From assembly GCF_000143535.2 (NCBI RefSeq), contig NC_037311.1:2790001-2854000 (forward strand): 64,000 bases of DNA. The letters run 5' to 3'. This document shows positions 1-13,200 of this stretch, piece by piece. Position 1 is the stretch's first letter. The number at the start of each line of letters is the position of its first letter. Source of the stretch: Botrytis cinerea B05.10. Its lineage: Eukaryota > Ascomycota > Leotiomycetes > Helotiales > Sclerotiniaceae. The position numbers and the translations under genes are program-made. The notes beneath the pieces are model-generated. The model was given only the letters and a program-made list of their open reading frames with translations. It was not told the origin of the DNA and did no database searches.

Positions 1-3000
1 AGAAATGAGCAATATTCTAGGAGAATTAAAATTGGTAAAGGACTCAAGAGAAGGCGGAAGATGAGGAGATCCTGAGTTTTGTATTTCCAAAAATCTGATG
101 TTGATATCTTTTGAATACTTGAGGCTTGGAAGAATTTGAAACCCAAGTTCCACAAACTTGTGTAGAAAATAAACAGACAGTATTTCAGTTCAAAACTTGA
201 CTTGGTACTTAAACGATCTTTCCTATTTAAAATAGGAAAGAAATCTATTCCCCCCTTCATTTCCCTTTTCAAAAAACTGGTAGGAGAGAAGGAGCAAAAT
301 ATCTCTAGTAGATAGCAAGGAGACATCGATTTCAGAATTAAAAAGGTTGAAAGAACGGACTTTGTGTTTGAAAAAGTTCTTCGAATTGTTTGAACATCGT
401 AATTCACTTGAATTATTTGATAAGATGAAAGTAACGCTTCACGAAGAAACCAAGCGCTTAGAATGTTCGAACATTGAACTGATCGTTATGCGGCTAATCA
501 AATTTACAAACTTCTCATCCATCCTTATCAATCCCAATTTTAGTTGCTTCGAACCAACAAAAACGAGATCACGCTTTCTGTTGAAAAGAGTTCTACCTTT
601 TTCTTAAACTTATCATAAAATAGAGGCTTAATATTCCAGATTTACCATCAGTAATAGAGAGCATATGAGTGATTCCGCTATTATAGAACACCAGGTCCAA
701 CAATCTCAACGGGTGCCGGTCTGATGACATGCCACTACCCATATTTTCCAAGGATTTTTTTCGTTGCGTTGATAAAACATGACTGAGAAGTTTTGTTTCG
801 TGGTTTGAGATTTCGTTTTCTTCAATGGGGCAATTGACTATGGCTGCATTGGACTTAAGTTTCAGTAGGGCTTCTGCTTATATACAAAATTGGCTTTTTA
901 TGCGCTAGTTGACTTGGTGGAGCTAGAAACCGGTATTAATCACGTCTAATGCTCTTGTAAATCTGCTACTACCAGGTGGAAATGACATGGGTTGTGGTTT
1001 TCGACAGTACTCACATCTTGGATCAATGAATATATAGGGATATCCAAAAGTTTCTTGATCTTTGAGAAGAGAATGACCAAGAAAGGGGGAGAGAGCTGAG
1101 TCCAGGCTATAGGATCTGTGTTGAACACGGTGAAGATAGAATCTTCGTGAATGCCTGCCAGAGCCAAGTTCTGATTTCAACAGAGTTTCTCCTTTGGAGC
1201 AGACTCTTCGAAAAAGTTTATGCGCAACAGTCAATTGATGGGAAAGCACCAAGAAAGTGATATGTTTCAATGGCTAGTCGCGGAATGTGGCTTTTAGCTA
1301 TCGGGCAGTTTGAGACGTTGAAGATATACCAAAGAAAAGTTGACAGCCCCCTATTTCCTTTTCTAAAAATCGAGATAATTCTGGAACCACTCACAAGAAA
1401 CTTGAAGTCTCGGGACTTCTCGAAATCTCAAATCAGTGTGCCTTGTTATAGGTGATTAAAATAATCGGAAATAGATGGTGACACCTTGATCATTGTATTT
1501 TTCAAGCTTTAGCATACTTGATTGTCGTCAATAGCATGTTATTATATGTTTGCTCTTTGATATGGGTCGAAGAGCATCCATCAATCTCGGTCTAATTTTC
1601 TTTTACGAGATTCCAAATAAGTCCGTGATTTGAATTGTTTCCGCAAATTGTCCTCTTCGCATTCCAATTTCTCGGGCGGAAGCAAACCCAACACCAGTCC
1701 GTCGGGATAACTGCAAAATCATCGTACCACTTCCTCGGAAGTTTTTTGACGGGGTCCATTATTATCTGCAGAATCTTCGCCATTAGGCAGGACTATGACA
1801 ATCAATTAGACCGCCAGAGCAAGAAGATCATCGCTGGAACTATCAAAGACTAAACGTTTGTAGTTTGAAATACCAATGCGAAGGACTTTCAACGCGATTC
1901 CGGACCTCGGAAGTATTTGGAGTGTTGGATATGATTCAAAACATTCAGAAGCTTGAATATATCGAAATATCTCAACCCAGACTGCAGCTCAGACTATCGA
2001 ATGTTATGACCATCATTGTGTCTGCAGGTGACGACATTTCGAGCTCTTACCTTGATCAACCCTTAATTTTGGGCTGCTGAGCTATTTGAGGCGCCAAAAT
2101 TAATCTGATCGAGCAGCAATCACTGAAGTATTCGTATGACGAAAGAACCTAAGACGGGATGGAGACACTCGGGACTACTCAGGGCAGTAAAATCGCGCTA
2201 ATCGCGTCTGACGTCTACAAATTTCAGATATCCATCTACCAGCCCACTCAGATGAGTTTTTCAGTGTATTTATTAAATTGGGCAACTTTAATTTGACATC
2301 CGAGAACGCCGAATCACGAAAGAAAGTTTTGTAGTAAATTAATGTATCAGAACAGATCCTGTAGCCGCATGGATTGGATGTAATGCTGTAATTTGAAAGG
2401 CTAAAGTGTCATTGACATCAGTTTGATCATATTGATTCAGCAAGTGATAATGGGAGAAGGATGGCAATCGACCTGGAAATGTAATACGAGAGATAGTTGT
2501 GATGAATTGGGTTGAAGTGAAGTGGAGAGAGTATACTATCACGTGATACAGAAACTAATTCCGTGCGTGACACTCCACTTTTGCAAGTCACTTCACATGC
2601 ACGCAAACACACCTCAGACCACCGACACCAAGCATGACCCTCTAATTAGACTTTAATCGGTGTCAAGCTTAAACTTGTCACTTTACTCCATAAACAGCCG
2701 GTATACCGCTTCTTGCATATCCGTTCCTACAAGATTGACTTTCGAAAGGAACGACTTCATCCCCCAATCATTTCGTTTGAGAATGAGGGTGTGACCTACT
2801 GCAAGGGGCAAGCGATACGCAACCTTGTCGGTACTCACTACACCGTGGAAAGATGCAATCCACCAACTGGCTAAATCAGATATAAGCTTTTTCAATTCCA
2901 TGCACAGAAGAGAACCCCCATTACCCCACCCTTCACACCAGCCACCGGGAGTGTGTCCTTATCCGGCAAAATCAAGGGTGATGATTGTCCAAGCCGATAT

Positions 3001-3494
3001 ATCACCTTCGCTTCTCCTTCCTATTACACTCAAGCTTTTTTAGGACCCGCTTGCAATCTATTGTCTCCGGAATATATTATCCACACGGTACTTCTACAAC
3101 TTGAAGAACCACCACGTTTCTTCTCGGTCCTGCGTTTCCTCTTGTAGAATGTAGTAGGTAATTTATGGGATTACTTATCACGAGTGACCAATGCCAATCT
3201 TAAACGACCAATGGCAACGTGCCCAGAGAAGTTTTTCCGATTGGAGATATGCCCAAACGGGTGATTGTCATGAATATGGAATTCGCAGAGTCATGAACTT
3301 TGAATAGTGGGCAGTTGGGTCCGTCATATTAATTGGTCTCACCAAATCAGTCCAACGGATAGATATGTAAGCTCAGATATGTAGTTATAAAGATCCTACA
3401 TGTCCTTCTCTGTTGGCTGTACAAGCACTTCATACACACATCTATTAATCGCTCTCTCCTCTTAGTTACAAGGAAAATCCAGACAAACTTCATC
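1..3494. other. gene-poor left flank
   Basis: No reading frame here has an ATG, credible splice signals and protein-like composition together. Only short opposing ORFs occur, for example around 1592-1853 on both strands and 1865-2080 plus, and none resembles a known family. The part just before 3495 is the presumed promoter of the NLP gene. A partial gene entering from the left edge cannot be excluded, but I see none. Confidence 0.5.
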
Positions 3495-4339
3495 ATGGTT
3501 GCCTTCTCAAAATCATTACAGCTTTCCCTTTCGGTCTTGGCATCTACAGTCATTGCCATCCCTACACCATCACAACTTGAGTCTCGGGCCGTTATCGATT
3601 CCGATGCCGTTGTAGGATTTGCCGAAACTGTTCCCAGTGGGACCGTAGGAACAGTTTATGAGGCATATAAACCATTCCTTAAAGTCGTAAATGGATGCGT
3701 ACCATTCCCTGCCGTCGATGCATCGGGTAACACAGGGTATGTCCTTATATCTTTCTCTTCCACACGATTGCTATTGAGTCTCTAACATATTTTAGTGGTG
3801 GTTTGTCACCAACTGGCAGTAGCAATGGTGGTTGCAGCAGCAGTACCGGTCAAGTATATGTTCGAGGAGGACAAAGCGGATCAAACTACGCCATCATGTA
3901 CTCCTGGTAAGTTCTCTCTAAACTTCTCCTTATAGATCCAACCTAACAAAATCTTAGGTACATGCCAAAGGACGAGCCCTCAACCGGTATTGGTCACCGT
4001 CACGATTGGGAAGGTGTAATTGTCTGGCTCTCCAGCGCCACCGCCACAACTGCCGACAACATCTTAGCCGTTTGTCCTTCCGCCCACGGAGGCTGGGATT
4101 GTTCCACGGATGGCTATTCCCTTTCTGGTACCAGCCCTCTTATCAAGTACGAAAGTATCTGGCCCGTCGATCACTCAATGGGTCTTACTAGTACTGTTGG
4201 TGGAAAACAACCTATGATTGCTTGGGAGTCTTTACCAACTGCTGCTCAAACTGCTCTTGAGAACACCGATTTCGGTGCTGCGAATGTTCCATTCATTCCG
4301 GCTGTTTTCACAGACAATCTTGCGAAGGCTACTTTCTAG
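3495..4339 (+). CDS. secreted necrosis/ethylene-inducing-like protein (NLP, NPP1 domain)
   Basis: Three exons, 3495-3736, 3796-3906 and 3958-4339, give a 244-residue protein, the usual length for fungal NLPs. The first 20 or so residues are a hydrophobic signal peptide ending near an alanine-rich cleavage site. The hallmark heptapeptide GHRHDWE lies at the start of exon 3; in the family its H, D and E residues bind the metal ion needed for membrane action. Two cysteines, one late in exon 1 and one in exon 2, fit type 1 NLPs, which carry one conserved disulphide. Family knowledge: many type 1 NLPs bind sphingolipids of eudicot plant membranes and cause leaf necrosis; others are non-cytotoxic. 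The frame is intact, both introns are short and canonical, and no key residue is visibly missing. Botrytis is known to have two such genes (NEP1 and NEP2); I cannot tell which this is. It stands alone between long spacers. Confidence 0.93.
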
Positions 4340-7300
4340 ACTTTGTGTCTTTATGTATGAATATAAGGGGCTATATTCTGGGAGTCTATTGGCTTTTGCC
4401 TGTGTAATGTTTGATATTTAGTATCTGTTGAAGGCGTGAGATATACTACACTCACGTCACTTCGATTTAATAAAAAGTTCTTTGTTTTACCAGAAATAAT
4501 CATGGTCGCCTTGTGTGAGTATAGAGCTCAAAGTTGCAACTAATTCTTAGATTCTAAAAGGAATAAAGTCATGGTGGCATGTGATGGAACGGAACCCTGA
4601 TTCCCAAATCATCATCCACCAAACGAATATACCTGAAACTCAAATCGCTCTTCCATATCCTAATCGGACATAACAGTCAACGCCCCCTGCTACCGCAATT
4701 CAGATCTGGGAATCGAAAATCTTTCCAGATTTCAATATTACCTAACTTATTCAGAACTGCAATATCTTAGCATTTTCTCAAGTGTCCGAACTTCTTCGCC
4801 TGTCACGTGAGTATCCCCTCATTCTAAAAGCGATACAAATATCTCACATCTTTTTTATGTTACAACTAATTTCCTATCGTCGATTTCATCCTCGCATGCA
4901 TCAAACTGACTGAATCCGATGATTATCGCTGCATCGATAGCCTCATTTATACGGCAATCCAGATATTCAGATATCTTGCAACATCCAATATCCGCCAAAT
5001 TCGCAGCTTCTACTCGATGGGAAGATTCTCCCTATATAACCATCTCCTGCCGCATTAATACATCCTATATTCTGCATGTTAGAAACCTACCCCTCGATAC
5101 CAGTGATCTCGGGAATTGACTCCCTCCCGCCAAAAATACGCCACTACTTTAAACCTCAACCCCAATCACAATTCAGACATCCCCGTTCGAACCTCGCCTC
5201 CATGTCTCTCTTAGAAAGATTACAAATAAAGCACTTCGCACGTCGCACACCATACTTCATACCCTAAAATCTCATTCTAAATGTCGATTAACCTCTCACA
5301 TCTACACACTCAGCTTACTTACCTCTGACGATGGCAACATGCGTCTAGCCCGACGGAAGGGCGATATGCATGAATGAAAGGAGAAGAGAGAATTAGAAAA
5401 ACAAATATAAAAGAAAACATCAGATGAGAAAAAGAGTTAATCCAGATGGGAAACGTATAAGAAAGTAAATTGATACACTAATGCTGATACAAATCGGAAA
5501 AAATCTACTTTTTAATGACTGACAACTACCTGCAGTGTGGATTCTTTCCCAAACAAAACTATCTCATGAAACGATACATCGAGCCCATTGGAGAAAAAAG
5601 AAACAAGATATAATCATAGAGAGCAAACAAGAAGACGAATGCAGAACATGAATAAGAGAAAACAGGATTATCAGAAGGGAACTAAATCAAAACAAGAAAT
5701 TCACATAGCAGAACACATCTCTCTTTTCCTCTCTCTATTTTGATAGCTATACAATTTTCCACCTCTCCCGTCAAGAAACAAAACCAGAAGCAAAAGTATT
5801 TCCAATCGACTCTCCTCCACGAAAAACAAGCCCATTACCCTTTATCCTCACACCACCCAATTTATCAACTCGTCCCTCCCTCCCCATCCCCCTCATAATT
5901 ACCAAAACCCCTCCTATTAACCGAACTCCAGGGTGCCTCTCTTCCACTTTCAGAAGAAAATCCCCTCAACCTCTGTTCGCTCATCATCTCTTCTTTTTGT
6001 ATGCTTTTAGGCAAGCCTTTCTGATCTTTACTAAATCTTATATCTCAGCCTAGTTTCTTTTCTGGGTGAATAGGTGATGAATTGTATAACAGGAAAAAGG
6101 AAAGGTGTTAGATTCTTGGAAGGAAGGAAGGAAAAGAAGAAGTATATACTCTGCCACATTACCATCCACAGCTATCGTGGACCAACATTCTGAATATATA
6201 CTTCCTGGCATGTTTGAGAGGGCTTGATATCTTTTGATTCCTAGGTAGGAAAGGGGAGACAAAGTGCGGGTGTTGTATTGATGATCAAAACCAAATCTGT
6301 TTTCATGTGCTATGAGACACCAAATTTGGCAGGAAGATAATGTGTGGCCGGGCAAGAAAAAAGCAAAAAGAATAATTGGAGGCAGGTAGAGGAAAGTCGA
6401 AAGGAGAAATAATGATAGAGTGAAGAAGAAGGTCGGTAGAGAAGAGCTTAGGGAGAAATGCAAAGAAGAAGAAAGAGAATTGAAGATATAGATACTAAGT
6501 GGTAATTAAGAAAGAGGAAGTATAAACTTATACGGGGAAACAGAGAAGAAAGGTAAGAAAGAAATACAACGCCAGATACCTGTTTAAGTGAGATTCTCAT
6601 GCCTCGTTGTCTTATTCTATTGATCTGACAACAGCAATTCACATACACATACATTTATCAAGTATGAGGAGTAACTAATGTGAGATACACCGACCGCAAT
6701 GACAAAAAGGGAAATTTTTACCGCCAGCATTCATTCAAAAGTATCATCACAGATTGAAATTCAAATCGGCCACACCATTAAGTTCCTGTACTAATCCAAT
6801 CAGTCCATGTCAGAAAAGAAGACAAAACATCATTCACAAATCACCATTCATGAGTAATGAGAGATTCGTATGCACACCCTCAATGTTATGTATAGTTAAC
6901 TTCTCATTCTTTGGTTACCGCAATTTCGATAATAAGCAGCTGTTACACTATCAAGCGCGGTTGCAACACACACCGCATACGCTTACCACATACCTTCCCA
7001 ATTAATCCTCCATTGTGCTTATTATTGGCAGTTTTTGGTGACCGCAGCCGCAGCCGCACATCACAAACCCTGCACATCTCGAGCCTATATCTGCAGTCTG
7101 ACACATCGAACATGATTAATTATCGGAGCCGCGTACAACAGAATTAGTGCGCAGTAGTAGTTGATCATGATGATGGAACGCAATCGAAAAAGGAAAGAAT
7201 GAACAGACTATTGTTTAACTTAGTGAGAGCCGCCGTAGATGCAGGCGGCTTTTTCTGGGATCGCGCACTGCGCTTCTGAATTTTGATTGACTCTACTGAG

Positions 7301-7472
7301 ATCTGTAAAACAGATTAATGTGGACGAACCTATGCGACATTCAGTCCACCGGGTTCGCCCACCACAGTAATTCATGTTATTGGTGTGTAGTGGATGTAAA
7401 CATAAAGCCCAAATAAAATGGTCTTGTATAGATGATTCGAATCAAATGATTGTCCAGTGTCTTATCGCAGAC
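4340..7472. other. intergenic, no gene seen
   Basis: About 3.1 kb without a supportable gene. The minus-strand ORFs at 6050-6463 and 6448-6654 are S/L/F-rich, come from purine-biased DNA and lack homology-like motifs. The stretch at 5390-5720 is A-rich and the complementary strand around 6100-6560 is GA-rich. Part may be a long 3' UTR or regulatory DNA for the zinc-finger gene, which is transcribed leftward and ends at 7473. Confidence 0.5.
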
Positions 7473-8862
7473 TCAGGACTTCCGCAATTTCATCGAATCT
7501 TCTTGGAAACGTACCTGCTTCTTAGCAGAATCTAGTGCCTTTGGGGATTCCTTGATCTTTTTATTTTCGACCGCCTGTACGTCATGTTCAAATCTCATGT
7601 GGGTATTTAAAATGTCTTCATCTCCATATGAGAGTCCGCAAGCATTGCACCTCAAACCAGTTGTATGGAAAGTGGTCAGATGGCGATAAAGATAGTCCCG
7701 ACGAGCGTACTTTTTGGTGCAAATCGAACATCCGAATGGCTCTCCTTCTGTTTTATGTACACATCTCATATGTCGCTCCAAATGGCTATTCAAACCAAAG
7801 TTTTGATAACAAACTGAACAAGTATGTTTATCAGATGGTTCTCCTCCAACATTATTTTTGTCGCCGGAATTGGAAACAGGTTGCAAAGAATGGATACTTT
7901 TGGGTTTGGAGTGTTCGGAGGTGCGTGGAGAGTTTGACGACAGCAACTTTAATGGTTGAATCGCATCTTTGTTTTCGCTCAATGGTACATTCTTCTTTGG
8001 ATGCTTAGGAATGACATACTATCTCTGTTAGTATATACAGCTGCCTTTCATTCAAGGAACTACTTACATATGGTTTTGCTTTCTTCTGTGACTGCGCATC
8101 TGCAGGCTCCTCCCGCTTACGCTTTTCGCTGACGACTGATCTATCTAAAGAGGTAGAGGTTTGAAGTAGTGATGGAAGTTTTCTACTAGGCTCCACAACA
8201 GCAAGTACGGCTGGTGGTGATTTTAGATCATCTCTGGCGGACTTGGCGATGATTGGCGCTTGTTCGTCTTTTTCACCATTCAACACAATTGGCAACAACG
8301 GATTCTCCAAGGCTTTCTTGATGGGTGTAATGTTTTGTGGGGATTGCTCGATTTTCGAGTTTGAGCTTCTGCGGAGTAATGGACGTGGATTGTCGATAGT
8401 ACTTTCATCACTAGTAGCCGCAAGCAAAGATTCAACCACTGCCCTAGCATCGGGGTACTCAACGCACAAACGCAAAACTATCTCACCAAGCTGGTTGCCA
8501 CTAGATGATGTGATAGCATCTGCTAGGGGGCGAAAGAATCGTCGCTTGTCGGAGTCAATTGATATGAGTATAGTAGATGATTGTGAAAGCTTGTCCTTTC
8601 TCAAAGGTTTTTGATTGGTCAAAGATCGACTTTGTGATTCAGTATCGAATCCAAATGGTTCTTGAGGCGAGACTGCATTGGCGGGGAGCTCAGCATCCGA
8701 ATCAAGATTGGTGTCTGATTCATATTCGCCATCATGGCCTTTCTTGGTTTTGATATATTTTGCATCCCAAGCTTGCGGTACCGTAGGTCTGGCTGCTTCT
8801 AGAGCTTTGAGTTTCTCAGCCTTCTTCTGTTGTAATAGAAATTTGATATCAAGGTCAGCCAT
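7473..8862 (-). CDS. C2H2 zinc-finger protein, probable nuclear regulator
   Basis: Two exons, about 8068-8862 and 7473-8018, encode about 446 residues. The ATG at 8862 is the first in frame; the open frame extends upstream only through non-ATG codons. The first 260 residues are hydrophilic, with acidic and serine-rich stretches and a basic KRKR-type cluster near the end of exon 1 that could be a nuclear signal. Exon 2 carries three consecutive C2H2 fingers: C-x2-C...H-x4-H beginning HTCSVC, then FGCSIC, then LRCNAC. The acceptor is uncertain. A CTAAC branch site lies near 8025, and acceptors at either 8018 or about eight codons downstream keep the frame. A GTACGT near the 3' end could be another donor, so the last 15 residues are provisional. 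DNA binding is inferred from the fingers; the target is unknown. Confidence 0.85.
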
Positions 8863-10204
8863 TGTGGCGCAATATAGATCTTTAATTTCCACCGGATTTG
8901 ACAAGTCGAAAGATCGGCAACAGAATGTGATGTATCAGATAACAAATTCGAAGTCGAAGGATGATTATGTGCATGAGTTAAGGCCTTATACAGAAGGACG
9001 AAGGACGACAACAGGACGATTCGTAGATAATCTGGTGCTTCTTCACTCGTTCAAATTGTTGAACAAATTGGACAAAAGAGTGGTTGAAAGAAGATGCTGT
9101 ACATGATAAGACTTTTGGACCAAATCGAATTGAATTGAATGAATGAAGAATCATAGAAGATGGCGAATTCAGATACCTAGTGAGCAGGAAAAGAAACCAA
9201 CACAAACCAACACGTTGGTTGTCTTTCTTATCTCCTTGAAACCTTGATGATAACAAAAGAAATTATCTCATGCAGGTGAGATGGATTTTTGTCGCACTCA
9301 CGTGTAAAATTAGACGCGATCTCAACTGTCAAACACGCGGTCACGAGATCTTCGGCCGGATGATAATCAGCTCCGATCATTGATCATTGATGATTGTTAT
9401 GAATTAAGTTGGTCGTTTGTTCAAGTGTATTCTGGGAAATTTTGTGAATTGATTGCTTGATTCATTTTTTACCATAGAATTGAACATCCAGATGTCTTGA
9501 GGTCTTTTTCCACTGATACTTCCACTGATGCTTGGAGGAAACGGATACTCGATAGTTGTGCGAGTTCCTTCATCTGTTCACCTCTTCATCTGTTCATCCT
9601 GAGAATGTCTATTATTATATTGGATGCCACAATCTGCATACATAGTTTGATCCTAGGATATCTTCTTGGCGCATGTCATGGCAATGATGGGCCGAAAGTT
9701 GTGTTGCGGGCAAAGAAATCTTATCTTCCTGCCCTTACATACATTCGGATGTTCCATGAATCATTTTATTGGTGGCGTGATGGAGAAAAACAAATCTTCT
9801 GCTCAAATCGTTCTTTTGAGACCTGCCTATATACTGTGCTGTATGTCTTACTATCAAGTCCTGTGTTCTTTCCTCAAAAGTCCGCATCACGCTATTTTCG
9901 TTTGCGCATTCTTTTCATGGTTGACAGTTCTCAGCCATATTTTTTCCAAGCTGGTCTGAATCAACTTCATTTGCTCGTATCATTTTCAAGAGACATATGG
10001 GGGGTTTTCCACCCCTTGGTGGCTTCAAGAATTTGCCTGAGCGTTCAATTATTTAGTATTTCAATAATCTCTACCTTACTCCATTTCTTACTTGTCCTTC
10101 ATTCTCATCATTCATCGTCCTTCTTTTTGTATTTAAACCCTCCATCGTTCTGGAGGTTCGTCAACGCCATCCTTTAAGCATCAATCGTTTTGCTCAAAGC
10201 AATC
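8863..10204. other. divergent intergenic region between zinc-finger and WSC genes
   Basis: About 1.3 kb between two genes transcribed away from each other, so it should hold both promoters. A 226-codon open frame at 9497-10177 lacks an ATG until 9605 and its product has no recognisable domain, so I treat it as part of the WSC upstream region. A weak TATTTAAA lies near 10130, about 75 bp before the WSC start codon, preceded by pyrimidine-rich DNA typical of strong fungal promoters. Confidence 0.5.
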
Positions 10205-13200
10205 ATGGCACCACATTCGTTAAGAGATTCCTTATTCTTTGCTGCCACCTTTGGTGTTGCAAGTGCAAGCATCAAATTAGAGGGTCGTCATCCCCAACAC
10301 TTGGATCTCGCACCCCGTCAGGCAAATTGTCCGGCTCCAGTGACAGTCACTGTTTATCCAAGTGCTTGCTCAGCTGCGCCATCTTCTACTGTTCCAACAT
10401 CTTCGGCTTTCCCTTCATCAAGTGCGGGACCTGAATCGATAACCACTACCGTACCAATCGTCTCTAGCCAATTGACTTCCAATCCTGCTGCGACTAGCAG
10501 TGCCTCAGAGACAACTTCTTCCGGTAGTAATCTTCCAGAATCTACTTCGATTCCCGGCAGTTCAGGAAGCCCCTCTTCATCAATTGGTCCTGTATCGTCA
10601 CAGGGAAGTGTGCTTCCAACTCTTCCAAGCTCCGCAGTTGTATCAAGTCTCTCATCGATACTTCCTTCTTCGGTGCTCCCCACTTTCAGTATTTCGGAAT
10701 CGCAATCATCTTCAGTATACATTTCTGTTAGCAGTACTTTGTCTTCCGTTGCTATTCCTTCCAGCAGTAATGTTCTTTCTACTGCCCCAGGATCGACCTC
10801 GGCAGCTGCTAGCACGTCAATTCCTGTCATTAGTAGCTCATCTGGGTTATTCAGCTCGTCAGCCGTGATTAGCTCAAGTACCCCTATCTCATCTGAAATT
10901 GTAGCGACTTCATCAATTGTCCTATCTTCAATTGTGGCTACTTCCGATATACCGGTCCAATCGTCAACCGCAATATCAACCGGATCGACCGTTGCAAGCT
11001 CTAGCGTTCTTGAGACATCTTCGTTCCCAGGTAGCACTGCTTCACTTTCTACCTTGGTCCCAACGATTGAATCCTCTTCATCTGTAGCAGCCAGCTCTTC
11101 CATGCAAGTAATTTCCAGCTCGGCTATCGCTTCGCAAAGCTCAGCTGTCGAAACCGTTGCATCAAGTCTCTCGTCTGGAGTTGCCAGTTCTTCGATTCCG
11201 TTGGTATCATCTTCGGCTGTATCTCAATCAGCCTCAAATTCTGGAAGTTCTGTTGATTCTGCATCTGCCACGTACTCGGCATCTGCTTCCAGTAGCTTAA
11301 CTTCTTCCGAATCGGTAATTACTTCGAATACCTTGGTCACGTCCGAATCTGCTCAGGCATCTGCAACTTCTACCCCTCCAGTCATTTCCACTTCTGCCAT
11401 AGAATCTAGCATTGTTTCCAGTTTCTCTTCCGGAGTTGCTAGCTCATCGATTGGACTAGAATCTAGCTCAAGCGTCCCCGTCGTCTCAAGTTCAACCTTG
11501 TCCGAATCAGCATCGGCGTCGGCTAGCTCGGCTGTATCCGAAGGATCTTCATTCTTATCTTCGGCCACTAGCTCTGCTTTCGAAAGTGGCACTTCCTCGG
11601 TCTCATCTTACATTGCTATAAGCTCCACGATCCCAGAATCCGTATCTTCGTTAGAGTCTAGCGCACAGCCAACGGTAACTTTGAGTTCGCTTCCAATAAC
11701 TTCCGTTTTGAGCTCTGAGTCTACTTTAACACCTAGTAATCCAATCAGTTCATTTGTTCCAACCTCCACCGTTGCTGTATCTAGCAGTGCTGCTTCCTCG
11801 TCGGCTGCAATTAGCTCGAGTGCCATTGTATCCTCAACCCCTGCAGCTAGCTCCAGTGCTACCACTACCGGAACAACGATTACTGGACCAACTCAAGTTC
11901 CATCCATCGTTACTGCTGCTGGTGTATACGAGGAGATAGGATGTTTCTTAGACTCCACCTTCGATGGTTTCCCATTGACTCCACCTCCCATGCCTGTTAA
12001 CAACAATAGTTCTCCGACTGTCACTGATACACCAGCTAGCTGTGCATTGTTCTGTTCCACTGCGAACAATGGTGGTCCATTCACATACATGGGAATAGAA
12101 CCAGGTCATTGTTATTGCTCAAATGGATTCAATCTCGGTCAACCAGAAGGTATTTGCAACTTCCCATGTCCAGGTGATCCATCGCAATCTTGTGGAGGAA
12201 ATTCACCAGCTAGAAGATTCGCAAGACGTAATGGTCCACCTTCAATTGTCGCTTACCAGCTTATCCCTGCCGCTGTGTCATCTTCTGCTATCAGCTCATC
12301 TTCTGCTACCTCCTCATTGGTTCAATCTTCCCGAAGTATCATCTCTTCTGCTGCTTCTAGCACAGTTCCTCAGTCTGCATCGGCTAGTCTCACTTCTTCG
12401 GCTGTTTCTTCTTCGATTGTCTCGAGTCAATCCTCTGCCGTTCCTTCCTCCGATGTATCTAGCATTGTCTCATCCATCGTCCCAAGCCAATCTGCTTCGG
12501 CTTCGGCTTCAGCCTCGGTATCTGCTAGCACAAGCTTTTCTGAAGTTTCGTCCAGTGTTTTGCAATCTTCATCCTTGGTAACTCAATCTGCTTCCGCCTC
12601 GTCATCTGCTAGCGGAAGCTCTTCTGAAATTTCATCCAGCATTTTACAATCTTCTTCCGTGGCATCTCAATCTGCAATACTGAGCACTAGTATCCTTCTC
12701 TCCTCGGAAATTCCAGTAACAACTTCAAATGCCGGATCCTCAAGCGTGCTATCTTCAAATATCGCGTCTTCGATTATAGCATCATCAACCGGTGTAGCCT
12801 CATCAAGTGGAGCCGCTAGCACTTCTACATTTGTTGAAACTTCCTCGGCCATTCCAATCAGTTCTTCTGCCGTTTCTTCGATAGTTCTATCGAGTCAAAG
12901 TACTATTGAGCCAACGACTTCAGCTGCTCCTTCCAGTGCTATCCCAACCACTTCTGCATCCTCTTCTGTTGAGCTCAGTTCTATTCAATCTTCGGCCTCT
13001 TCCAGTGGTGTGCCGACCACTATTGAGCTATCGGTCTCATCTAGTGCCATATCCACATCTGAGCCAGTTTTCACCAGTGCTGTACCTTCCAGTAGTGTAG
13101 GATCTTCAATCTTATCCAGTGAGATTATTAGCTCGTCAGCACTTCCTTCCAGCATTGTTGGACCATCCACTAGCCAAGCTACTGATTCTGCATCAAGCAC

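Noticed and set aside
6050..6654. Two minus-strand ORFs with hydrophobic starts
   Set aside because: They derive from GA-rich DNA and give low-complexity S/L/F peptides with no splice or motif support.
7200..7260. Possible RNA element around GAGCCGCCG...GGCGGCTTTT
   Set aside because: A short GCCGCC/GGCGGC stem followed by T residues resembles a bacterial terminator, but such terminators are not expected in a fungal nuclear genome.
9497..10177. 226-codon plus-strand ORF before the WSC gene
   Set aside because: It has no ATG for the first 36 codons, its product lacks a domain, and it sits where the WSC promoter and leader should be.
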